Positions 9,901 through 18,079 of a stretch of DNA of 31,677 nt are shown here, in pieces. A program made the translations under genes and the position numbers. The notes below the pieces were generated by a model. It was not told where the DNA came from. It made no database searches and worked only from the letters and a program-made list of their open reading frames with translations. Source of the DNA: Haplosporangium gracile (Eukaryota > Mortierellomycota > Mortierellomycetes > Mortierellales > Mortierellaceae); contig JAAAUF010000308.1 of the NCBI GenBank assembly GCA_015499985.1, positions 1 to 31,677 on the forward strand, read 5' to 3'. The first letter of the stretch is position 1; each line of letters begins with the position of its first letter.

Positions 9901-11883
9901 TGGCAAAGTCGTTTTGAGCGAGGTAGCAAATTCGGTATAAGGTTCTTCCGACGGATCGACCACAGGTGCATCTCCTATCGTGTCCTGCTCGCCTACGATG
10001 GGTTGTGTGCAGCTGTAGAGCGTTTTGTCCTGACGACTCTGGGTAATGTCCTCGTGCGCCGAAGTAACGGAGTAGGCGAGATCGTTCTTTGCCAGCCTAA
10101 TCTTTTCGTCAAATGATGTCAGGCAGTTCTGGAGGGGAAGAGATCGAATCTGGGTATATAGAGACTGCACTAAAAGCACGAGATCGGTGGTGTCCTTGAG
10201 CTGGGCTGATGCTACTGGGGAGGGAGGACATGCGCACTGGGCGGCCTGTTGTTGTTTGGCCTTTGATGATAAGTATCCGGTGTAAGGACTCGCAGCACTG
10301 GATATCGTAGGATGTCAGAGAGGCAGTAATGCATGGTGACGATGGACAGCGGGAGGATTGGGCAGATGAGAGGACGAGAGAAAGGGAGGAGGAAGACGAC
10401 AGGGGTGGCAATGTAGGGGGAGGTTAGCAGGGCGAGATTGGCACAATACGACAGTAAGAAAAAGAAAAAGAAACAGAAAAAAAAGAGGTGGAAAGAGGTG
10501 ATTGTAATCACGGGCCAAACTTTCAAGGTCTCAGAAAGAGCAAAAAAGAAAACTAAACCCTGAATTACCCACAGAAAGACACACGACCCTTACCTTGCCA
10601 AATCGGCTGACATTGCGTTCGGCGACGACGATGCTGCCGGGATGAACGATATTACCCAGCGCTCCAGTAGGACATGCTGGGCAGAATGCAGGATGTTGAC
10701 ATGCACAGGTGTGCTGTTCCTCCACAGATCCATATCCTGCAAGACCGATTCCAGACCTGGCTGCTGTGGTTGTTGCTGTTGTACCGTTGACACATTGGTG
10801 CTACCGGTAGTCGTCATCTCTACTCCAGCTGCCGATATGAAAGAAGAAGGGTAGCCAGGGACTGCCGGGGTCGATGTTCTTGCCTTGATGATGATCTGCC
10901 CAATCTTGGAGAGGAACTCCATCACGGCGGGGTCAGGACTATGTTGGCAGCCGGAGTACGCCTGGCTATGGCTACGACTGTGAAGGTGATTGTATGAAGA
11001 AGGTCCATGGCTGTGCAGATGCGAGTTGCTGGGTTGGACAGTTGGATATGCCTGCTGGAATTGATGGTGAAAACGTTGGTCCTGCTCTTTGGCTGGTGTA
11101 TTGACGACAGTAGAAGGAACAGTACCAGTGAAGGCAACGGAGGGTTGCAGCGCACTGTAATAGGCATTAGGGGTCGGCATGATGTCTATATGCAAGGATT
11201 TTTGTTGGATGCAATTTTGTAAGTAAGTGCACAAGGGTACAAGAAAAAAGAGGAAAGAGGAAAAGGGAAAGAAAAGCGACAGACAGGTGAAACTTTTTTT
11301 CTCTTCCTTAGGATCCCTTATTTTGCCCCAAGGCATGCATCCCTTGTCTGCACTTTCAGAAAAAAAAAAAAAAAAAAAAAAAAGGGAGCAAAAACATAAT
11401 ATCAACAAAAAAAAAAGCAAAAGGAACAAAAAAACTCAAACAATAAACAATGCAAATCCTCAAATACACCACAGGGGGGAACGAACAGCCGGATGGATAC
11501 ATATCAGAAACACCATTCTCCTTGTTATATGCTAATTTGCGGTATGTTTGCCGCATACCTTTGGACAACGCAGAGTCAAGAAGGGGCTGTTGTTGTTGTT
11601 GTTGTTGATACGACGACAAGGACTTTTTCGAGTACGCAGAAGTGGTGAGACTGTTGACAAGAGGAGAAGTTGTTGTTTTTGTTGCTGAGGGAGAGACGAT
11701 GGGGGGTAGCAGTGTGTTGGTGTTGGTGGCACTGTTGGGTGAAAGGTTGAGCTCTGAATGGACAGAAGTAGAAGTGGAAATAGTAGAAGTGGTTATGTTG
11801 TAAGTATTGTTGCTGTTGTTGTTGTTGTTGATAAGGGATGTGTTGCTGCAGGGAGGAGTTCGAGGAGGAGTAGGTACAGGCAT
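6937..11883 (-). CDS. Atos/FAM214-family protein (DUF4210 + chromosome-segregation-type C-terminal block)
   Basis: Three exons are inferred: 11883-11559, 11185-10594 and 10297-6937, total 1425 residues. Exon 1 encodes low-complexity sequence with a Gln run and an Asn run. Residues about 190-455 carry ordered blocks: FLSKIGQIIIKAR (about 199-211), VHVNIL...VLLERWVISF (about 269-289) and LVLLVQSLYTQIRSLP (about 345-360). Residues about 856-915 match the Atos conserved domain (GSYEESILSGRM, TAQIGVLA, CPKHVQIEFPAVFY). A His-rich insert spans 920-962. Residues about 1036-1155 match the partner block (NPNKTVVKVFLVPYDF, DMPSGTKTFLRQK, LRYAIHLQF, YLYRSIRVVF). Animal Atos is a nuclear transcription regulator in macrophages; fungal relatives carry a label from a meiotic chromosome segregation phenotype. 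Function here is unknown. The family call is strong; exon 1 is a little less certain. Start ATG 11883 follows a CT-rich leader and CAACC. Confidence 0.88.
10298..10593 (-). other. Atos gene intron 2
   Basis: 296 bp, GT-AG (donor AG|GTAAGG, acceptor ATATCCAG). The join keeps phase 2 and connects MSADLA to SAASPYTGYL. It links the VLLERWVISF block to the LVQSLYTQIRSLP block, which lie in this order in the family. Confidence 0.8.
11186..11558 (-). other. Atos gene intron 1, containing a 24-base homopolymer
   Basis: 373 bp, GT-AG (donor AAAG|GTATGC, acceptor CATATAG). Phase 1 is kept and gives ALSK-D-IMPTPNAYY. The intron holds A24 on the + strand at 11360-11383 (T24 on the coding strand). The alternative is that translation starts at the ATG at 11180 and the upstream exon is untranslated; the in-frame join and start context favour the longer model. 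Confidence 0.65.
11587..11608. repeat. TGT/TTG trinucleotide repeat encoding polyGln
   Basis: On the - strand these CAA-type repeats encode a run of seven Gln in exon 1 of the Atos gene. A second TTG-rich stretch at about 11811-11832 encodes an Asn-rich run in the same exon. Both are likely length-variable between isolates. Confidence 0.8.
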
Positions 11884-12955
11884 GGTTGAGTGAGTAGAAA
11901 GGGGAGGGGGTGAAAGAGGGGTGAGGAAGAGAAGGGAAGAGAGGGGAAGAGAGAAAAAAGAGCGGGAGAATGAGGGGCACGAAGGAGGTTTGGTTATGCT
12001 AGACCGCCATGGTTGAGTACGAGCGGAATGGGAGGAGTGTGTGGATAAAGAGGGGATTCAATGAGTTGGGAACGAAGGGGAGAGGAGGAAAACAGTAGAA
12101 GTAGGAAATGAAGAGTGGGAAGGTGAACAGTGAATGTGTGAACGATGAATGCGAATGCAGAAAGAAGAGAATGAGAGGAAAGAGGTTTACGAAAGAAAGC
12201 AAAAAAGGTGGAAGAAGAACGAAGAAAAAAAAAAATTGTGAGCACTTTTTTACTCAATCACAAGAAGGAAAAAAAAAAAAAAAAAAAGTGAAAAGCAGTC
12301 ATCCTATCATCTGGGGGCGGAAGACGAAAGACACACAAGGATCGCGTTCAGCAGCGTGAACGTCCCAAACTAGGACATATATTCATGTATTGATGGTAGA
12401 CGACGACCATTGACTGAACCAATATATTCCGAAGGGAACATCTGGAGCATGACTGACAGGAACAAACAACAGGTAACGGGTAGCACAATCCCCAACAACA
12501 GCTACCACTACTTCCTCTCATACCTTTCGATGCCTACATTCGCTTTCGAAGCCCCTCAAACGCGTGTTTCTATTTCCCTTCCTATCTTTTTGGTGGCGTG
12601 TATTCATTGTTCACAAGCAACAGGATGTTAAAATGGATGGCCCAATTCGTTCGTAGGCAGGAGGCAATTGTTTAAGGATGCTCCCGATCCTTCTTTCTTT
12701 CCATCCTTCCTCCATTTCCTGAGAACCTAATTTTAGCATGCTAATCGTGCCTCGCTAGATACAATTACAATGTCCAGAAAGGTCACGGTCGGGATTTTCC
12801 ATAAAAACACTCACTGACTTGGCCACTCTATCTTGCCCTTCCTTCCTTTCTTTCTCTACTTCCTCTTCTTCACTTCCTTTGCCTCTTCCTACCAGAAATC
12901 GAATTACTCTTCTCACCATTAGCATTCCATCCTGTCATTGTATCTTTGATCCACA
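11884..12955. promoter_or_regulatory. Divergent promoter region (Atos gene / Cys-rich GPI protein gene)
   Basis: 1.07 kb between two start codons facing away from each other. On the - strand, bases 11884-12260 are strongly pyrimidine-rich, leading into the Atos ATG. On the + strand, bases about 12680-12950 are CT-rich, leading into the ATG at 12956. A 19-base A run sits at 12269-12287. Frames open across the CT tracts are compositional and not gene-like. I found no clear TATA box. Confidence 0.6.
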
Positions 12956-13684
12956 ATGGTGTCAATATCGTCCAACACACGCCGATCGCAACTACAACTT
13001 CTCTTCATTTTCTTCCTCGTGGCATGCCTCTTTGTTTCCGTCGTTCATGGTCAAGACGACTCAGATTCAGATTCAGACCTGAACCCAGGCCCTGAAGAAC
13101 CTGAACAAGCTTTCTTTCCTTCTCCTTCGCCAAATCAACCGCCAATCACCACTCCACTGAGTCCTCCTTCAGTTTCAGCAACACTACCAAGTACCACGCC
13201 CGGAACCCCACCCGGCACTCCAGCACCCGCACTCCCAGGAGCCCCAGGGGTGCCAGTCCAACCTCCAAATCCAATTTTCTCCACTTCTGACGCCTGTGTC
13301 GCCTGTCAAAAAGAATTCCCTACTATCCGAAACTGCACCGCCCTTATCCCCCTCGCAACCGTCAACTTGACCGTCATTACTCAAGTCCTGCCTTTCTACA
13401 ACTGCCTGTGTAATCAAGGAAACCAAGGGTCCGAGATTGAGGTCCTACAAGACTGTAGCAATTGTTTCCGCTCCACGGGTCAGAAGGCGTTTCTGAGTGA
13501 TGATTTTTACAATGTGACCAACCAGCACGTAAAGGCCATGAAGCAGGTCTGTGAGGAGACTGTGGGTGGCACTAGAGTGCCGACGAGTAGTGGAGCTGAA
13601 GCTGGTGTGGGTCTCCAGGACTTGGGATGGTGCTTTGTTTTGGCTTTTGCTTCGGTACTATTCCTCATCCCTGGTGATTCTTAA
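12956..13684 (+). CDS. Secreted eight-Cys protein, probably GPI-anchored, 242 aa
   Basis: Single exon; ATG in a good context (CCACAATGG). Residues 1-32 form a signal peptide (hydrophobic core LLFIFFLVACLFVSVV, likely cut at VHG|Q). Residues 33-110 are an acidic then Pro/Ser/Thr-rich stalk (DDSDSDSD, later repeated PGTP/PGAP), likely O-glycosylated. A compact domain at 111-200 has eight Cys in the pattern C-x2-C-x9-C-x22-C-x-C-x14-C-x2-C-x28-C (114, 117, 127, 150, 152, 167, 170, 199) with three N-glycosylation sequons (N126, N137, N186). The end has a small-residue stretch (TSSGAEAG) followed by a hydrophobic tail (WCFVLAFASVLFLIPGDS), the layout of a GPI-attachment signal. I do not recognise a named family; a cell-wall or plasma-membrane surface role is inferred. 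Its stop is 162 bp from the convergent NELF-B stop. Confidence 0.85.
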   Translation: MVSISSNTRRSQLQLLFIFFLVACLFVSVVHGQDDSDSDSDLNPGPEEPEQAFFPSPSPNQPPITTPLSPPSVSATLPSTTPGTPPGTPAPALPGAPGVPVQPPNPIFSTSDACVACQKEFPTIRNCTALIPLATVNLTVITQVLPFYNCLCNQGNQGSEIEVLQDCSNCFRSTGQKAFLSDDFYNVTNQHVKAMKQVCEETVGGTRVPTSSGAEAGVGLQDLGWCFVLAFASVLFLIPGDS

Positions 13685-13846
13685 AGCCCGTTTTTATCTC
13701 CCAATCTTATTGTTATTCCACATTTTTCATTCAAACTCCAACAGACTTGTCCAAACGCGAGTATGAAAAATTTATTTGGGTTTTTTGATGAATGACTTTG
13801 CATCCATTTCCGTTGAAAGTCCAATAAGCTCGTCCCTTCATTTTGT

Positions 13847-16814
13847 TCAGGACGACGTGTCCATCTGACTCTCCGCCCAAACAGGCTAGAAGCATGAAAA
13901 CAATGAAAACAACAGAACATGTTAGTTGTCATGATCTCTTGCGCTACGTGAAATCATTAACCAAAAAAGAAAGAGACTCAGAATGCTACCTGGACGTAGG
14001 GCAGAACGGTGGGGATCTCCTCCTGACGGATCTTGTAACGGCCGCCACTGAAGACTCCGGCGTCTGAAACGATTTGGGCAAAGGTGCCTCGCAAGGCGAG
14101 CTATAAAGGACGCCATGAAAATAATGAAATTAGATTTCCAGTTTTGAACAAAAAGGGGAAAGCCCCCGACGCCTCCTTAACAATTTTTTTTTTAGAATGA
14201 AGTGAATGGCCCAATATTAGGACAGAAAAAAGAGCGATTGCTCTGCTTACATTCTTCTCCTCGCTGATGGTGGATTCTGGGCGGTTAGTGTAAAGTGTCT
14301 CGAGCCATCTACCCAAATTAGAAAAGCTGTCGCCGATAGAGCCTGCCCTTCCACTCGAAGCAACCAACCGGAATGCGTTCAGCAAGAAGGTGACCACCTG
14401 CTCGTAAGCAGCGCTGTCGATAGCCGCGCACGGCAAGAAAAAGTCGTTCATAATCACGGTCTGCCACTTGCGCGTCGTCAAGAAGCGGGTGATCTGATGT
14501 TGGCGGAGAAGGATACCCACGAAAGAGTGGAAGAAAGACCGGTAGGTAACGTGAAGCGAGTCCATAACTTCCGATTGATAGTCGTAGTTGGCGTTTCTCT
14601 TCAAGCTCGCGATAAAGTTGGGCAGGACCTTTGACAAGGCTTGGATGTCCATATGTGCCAGCCTGTTCAGAATGTAATGGCAAATGAGCTAACACATTCA
14701 AATTCATACAAATAGTTGTAGTATCGGTTAATTCATGAAGAACTTTAAGGAGATGGGTAGCTTTTGCAAGAAGGGCCTGACCGCCTGATTACCTTTCGGG
14801 CAACTTCGCTATCATCAAGCGCCACCAAATTCTCCTCTGTAAAATCGACCTCATCGATCTGGTAGGGTTCTTCCGAGTCCTGCTTCAAAATGCGGATAGC
14901 ATCGTTTAAGATATAGCTGTTGAGCGTCGACATGAACTTATCTGTTACATTCGCTTCCACCTTGGGGATCCTGAACTTTTGTTGCTGCACAATTCTTCTC
15001 GCATGGGCTCCAAGGTTGAGCATTGTAGCTGTCCAGATCGTAGTATTCTCAGCCTATATAATTATATTCAGCAGAGAAAATGTTAGCTTTACATGAATAT
15101 TAACAATGTCTGTGTGATGAGTCCCAGTGTATCCTGTGAGTACAGTTGTTTTACCTGACCAAACCGCTCGGTCTGAGTAGCCTCGATCATGATTTGTAAA
15201 AGTCGCGAAGCGATCATATTGGAGGTGAAGGGGTCGTTCAGAATCATGGCAATATCACTATCAAGTAAGAAGTAGCTCTTTGTGTTAGTACTGTACGTAA
15301 TGATTTGACACAAGTTCGATTAATAAAGAGCTCCCTTTACCAGCACACTTACCCGTGAACAGGGTCATCGCGGGCAACCTTGTCGAAGAACTTGCGGATA
15401 TTCTCCACACGACGCTCATCCATTGACAATGTTCTGTTGCAGGCATCCAAATTCCAGACCAGCTCGTGCGACGGATCAGTTGCTGTAATCTACATCCAGG
15501 TTTGGCGAACGGTCATAGTGTGTCAGTGAAAAGGCTAAATTTTCTCCGCCACTGCAATGCAAGCCTACTCTGGCTGTCCCGCGAATCAACTTACGGCTCT
15601 GATGTTTGCTTCGTGACACGCCATCAGCACATCGTAGCGCAGCGTGCAGTAAATGGCGTCGTTTGTCAGAACGAAGAGTGACCGAAGACTGTTCATGACG
15701 TTGTTGTACAGTTGCATATCGCCACCAATAAAGTCCAAAAGCTTTTTGATGCTCGCGTGACTTCGCCTATAGTGTTTGAACATCCAAGTATGTTAGGCCA
15801 ATATAATACGAATAATGGTCAAACAACGGAAAAGACGTCGCTGCGATACCTTTGATTGATGACCACTGTGGGTTGCTCGGCGCTCATCTCCATGGACATG
15901 CGAATAATCTCGGGATCGTTCATGTATGCTTTGACAATAGGAATAATGTCGTTCTGGAACTTGTTGGGATTCGACAGCCACACCCTCCGCTGTACAACCT
16001 TTGGTGCGATCTATAAACAACACCCGAAAAAAGATAGGCGTAAGCTTTCAGGCATTTTATCCTGTGTTGTCAAAATCAATTGCCGGCACCATCTCTTGAA
16101 CTTGCCTTGAAGAGTTCCTCGCTTTTGCCGATCTTGTCAATGATAGGGTCGGTCATCCTGTCTGGGAAGCGTCCCAAGAGGCATAGAGGCAGTTCCTGAA
16201 GTCCTTCCACGTCGATGTAAGGTAACATGGAATCCAGAAGTGTGTTGACTCTATTAGTTCATGAGTAGCCGTTAGCGTAGGGGTCAAGGTAACAAATTTA
16301 CTCAAACAACAACAAATCGACATTGGCGAAGCATGCAAGACACAAGATAATATCTAACCTTGCATTGTCCATTTGGGCAGTTTCCAGCTGGTGCAGTAGC
16401 TTCCCTTTCAATGCTTTCATACATCTGAGGTGAATCTCGTGTCTTGTCAGTCCATGATGGTCGAGCAGCGGATAGATGGAACCGATATCTGGAAGTAATT
16501 AATCGAAAACCATAACGAGAGCAGTGTAGGAGTCATACGAGCATCTCACGCGTTTGAACCCATGCGGGGTATGTGACAAAAAAAAACAAGTGCACTTGAC
16601 AGTCACCAATCGATAGTAGTAACATGAAGAACATAAAAAGGCAGAAGTTACAAGTTAAAAGAACAACAAAGTGAACAGAGTTGTTTTGTTGGTTGTTATG
16701 ATTTAGACCACTACGTTCCTGGATTTGCCTAATGGCCATGCCTGGTTTCTGCTTGACGAGCATGTCGCGAATCTTTTCGCCTGCGCGGGGTCCGAGAAGT
16801 CGTTGGTCTTCCAT
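13847..16814 (-). CDS. NELFB: Negative elongation factor B (NELF-B / COBRA1) homologue
   Basis: NELF-B is a helical-repeat core subunit of the NELF complex, which with DSIF holds RNA polymerase II in promoter-proximal pausing. Eleven exons are inferred: 16814-16715, 16488-16359, 16250-16106, 16010-15850, 15766-15595, 15489-15353, 15257-15155, 15053-14793, 14688-14251, 14100-13990 and 13885-13847. All phases agree and give 598 residues (human NELF-B is 580). Diagnostic stretches run collinear with the animal protein: PLLDHHGLTRHEIH (animal FLDLHGTPRLEFH), VVQRRVWLSNPNKF, YNNVMNSLRSLFVLTNDAIY, YCTLRYDVLMACHE, TDPSHELVWNLDAC and GDIAMILNDPF (animal GDLSMILCDPF). Introns are 83-150 bp except intron 1 (226 bp). 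The intron 1 donor is ambiguous (GTAGTG or a GTGGTC three bases on). Intron 3 is GC-AG. An upstream 5' untranslated exon is possible, since TTTGACAG precedes the ATG. The family call is strong. Confidence 0.93.
15258..15352 (-). other. NELF-B intron 6 with a consensus TACTAAC branch site
   Basis: 95 bp with donor GTAAGT, branch site TACTAAC at 15284-15290 and acceptor TTGATAG. All signals are consensus, so it is a useful reference for the other introns in this window. Confidence 0.9.
16011..16105 (-). other. NELF-B intron 3, non-canonical GC-AG
   Basis: 95 bp. The donor reads AAG|GCAAGT, the known consensus of GC-AG introns, and the acceptor is TTTATAG. Joining in phase 0 gives ELFK-IAPKVVQRRVW, collinear with animal NELF-B. 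No GT donor nearby gives a join that keeps both frame and similarity as well. Confidence 0.85.
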
Positions 16815-16914
16815 GGCGCGCTTGTCGAAATGCTGTCAAAGGGAAAGGGGGGAGGTTGGGGGATGAGTGGAGAGGTAATCGTTTACGAAATAATTCAGTG
16901 CTTTGAAAGGTACT

Positions 16915-16922
16915 TCACGTGA
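16915..16922. promoter_or_regulatory. Palindromic E-box TCACGTGA
   Basis: An 8-base perfect palindrome with a CACGTG core, about 100 bases upstream of the NELF-B start codon. CACGTG is the known site of fungal bHLH factors such as Cbf1/Pho4 types. Position supports a role, but a chance match in this length of sequence cannot be excluded. Confidence 0.35.
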
Positions 16923-17496
16923 CCTACTTCTTTGCGCCACCAAAAAAGGCAGAGGGAAAAAAAAAAAAGCTAAGAGAAAAAAAATGACGATGGACAGCTG
17001 ACGGCGGCCAGAAGAACAGAGACGGCAAAATGAATGATCAGAACGCCGAACAAAGAAGGGAGAAGGGAACAAGGTAAGGGTCGGTATGAGAAGTGTCTAT
17101 GTGCTAGAAAAGAAAAGAAAAAAGAAAGAGGAGTTCGAACCCAGAGGAACCGAGAAGGGGAGTGAGAATAGCGCTGTGTCAATCCTCTGACTGGGAACCG
17201 GATGTCCGTCTGACAGGCCCTTTGTTTTGAATATATGTGTGTTTGAAAATGTTGCATACCTTGTTCCGCACTCTTTTTCATTTTCAAGGTTTCTTGTGTC
17301 CCCATCAACAAAACTTACCCACCCCACCTCTCCTCACACTCTCTTTGTTCCCTGTTTATCGGAAGTTTTTTTTTTCATTTCTTTTCTACCCATTCCCTTT
17401 CTTTCTTGCCTCCTCCTTTTTCATTTCTCTCTTTTCATCCGCTTGGACCCTTCACTTTCTTAGTCTCTTTTTTTTTTTTTTTTGCAATCATAGTAG

Positions 17497-17506
17497 NNNN
17501 NNNNNN
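17497..17506. other. Assembly gap (10 N)
   Basis: Ten undetermined bases immediately after a T-rich tract in the TOK promoter region. The true length may differ from ten; a scaffold gap placed beside a homopolymer is a common assembly outcome. Confidence 0.99.
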
Positions 17507-17566
17507 TTTCATACTTTTATCACTCGTCCGCTCCCTCGTCCCACTCTCACTCCTCTCTCTTCCAGC

Positions 17567-17596
17567 CCACCTCTGACCACCTCTGACCACCTCTGA
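17567..17596 (+). repeat. Tandem repeat, 3 x 10 bp (CCACCTCTGA)
   Basis: Three perfect consecutive copies of CCACCTCTGA in the CT-rich region upstream of the TOK gene. A second direct repeat, TTTGTCACTCTCTC with a 20-base period, lies at about 17858-17892. Either could be a binding-site array or simple slippage. Confidence 0.85.
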
Positions 17597-18079
17597 CTCC
17601 TTCACTGACCTCTCTACTGCTGCCCTTTCATTTAGATCCTTTTTTTTTAATTCATCAACAAACAACAAACAGCAATCGGCAATCAGCAGCCCCGCTCACT
17701 TGTCCATTCGCCTTACACTCCTCCTATACCTTCATACCTCGTCTCTCTTTTGTCCCATTTACTCCCCTCTTCTGTTTTCACTAACCCCCTCTTGCTCCCT
17801 ACTTCTTTCTTCGTCATCCCGCTTTGCCATTCCCGTCGACCAACGATTGCTCCTACATTTGTCACTCTCTCTTTACGTTTGTCACTCTCTCTATTCCCGC
17901 CTGTGTCAACCAAACAAAACAAAATACAAAGCTCATCAGCAAATTAAAATCGTTTGCATGTCCCATATGCCACGCAGCGCATATTAGGATCGCTCCTTGA
18001 TACCCTCGGTAACGAACTACAGCAGCTACAATAGCAACAGCAGCTACAACCAACACCTAAAAGAGCAGCATCGGTTACC

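Larger units (their letters stand above)
16815..18079. promoter_or_regulatory. Divergent promoter region (NELF-B / TOK channel) with assembly gap
   Basis: 1.27 kb between start codons facing away from each other. The NELF-B side has T-rich and CT-rich leader on the - strand and a palindromic E-box. The TOK side (17260-17900) is strongly CT-rich on the + strand, with a 16-base T run at 17468-17483, ten N at 17497-17506, and short direct repeats. Apparent open frames follow the CT composition and are not gene-like. A TOK 5' UTR intron is possible but I could not settle it. Confidence 0.6.

Noticed and set aside
10531..10725. Alternative frame across the end of Atos exon 2 (GSIVVAERNVSRFGK)
   Set aside because: It is out of frame with the conserved VLLERWVISF block and has no in-phase continuation into exon 3; the chosen frame keeps both.
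16535..16575. tRNA-like B box on the - strand (GGGTTCAAAC)
   Set aside because: It falls in NELF-B intron 1. No T-stem pairing, A box or acceptor stem could be built around it.
17128..17160. tRNA-like B box on the - strand (GGGTTCGAAC)
   Set aside because: The flanking bases do not form the five-pair T stem, and no matching acceptor stem lies about 70-85 bases upstream.
17700..17987. CT-rich + strand frames upstream of the TOK start
   Set aside because: Composition-driven, overlapping in two frames, and located in the promoter/5' UTR of the channel gene.
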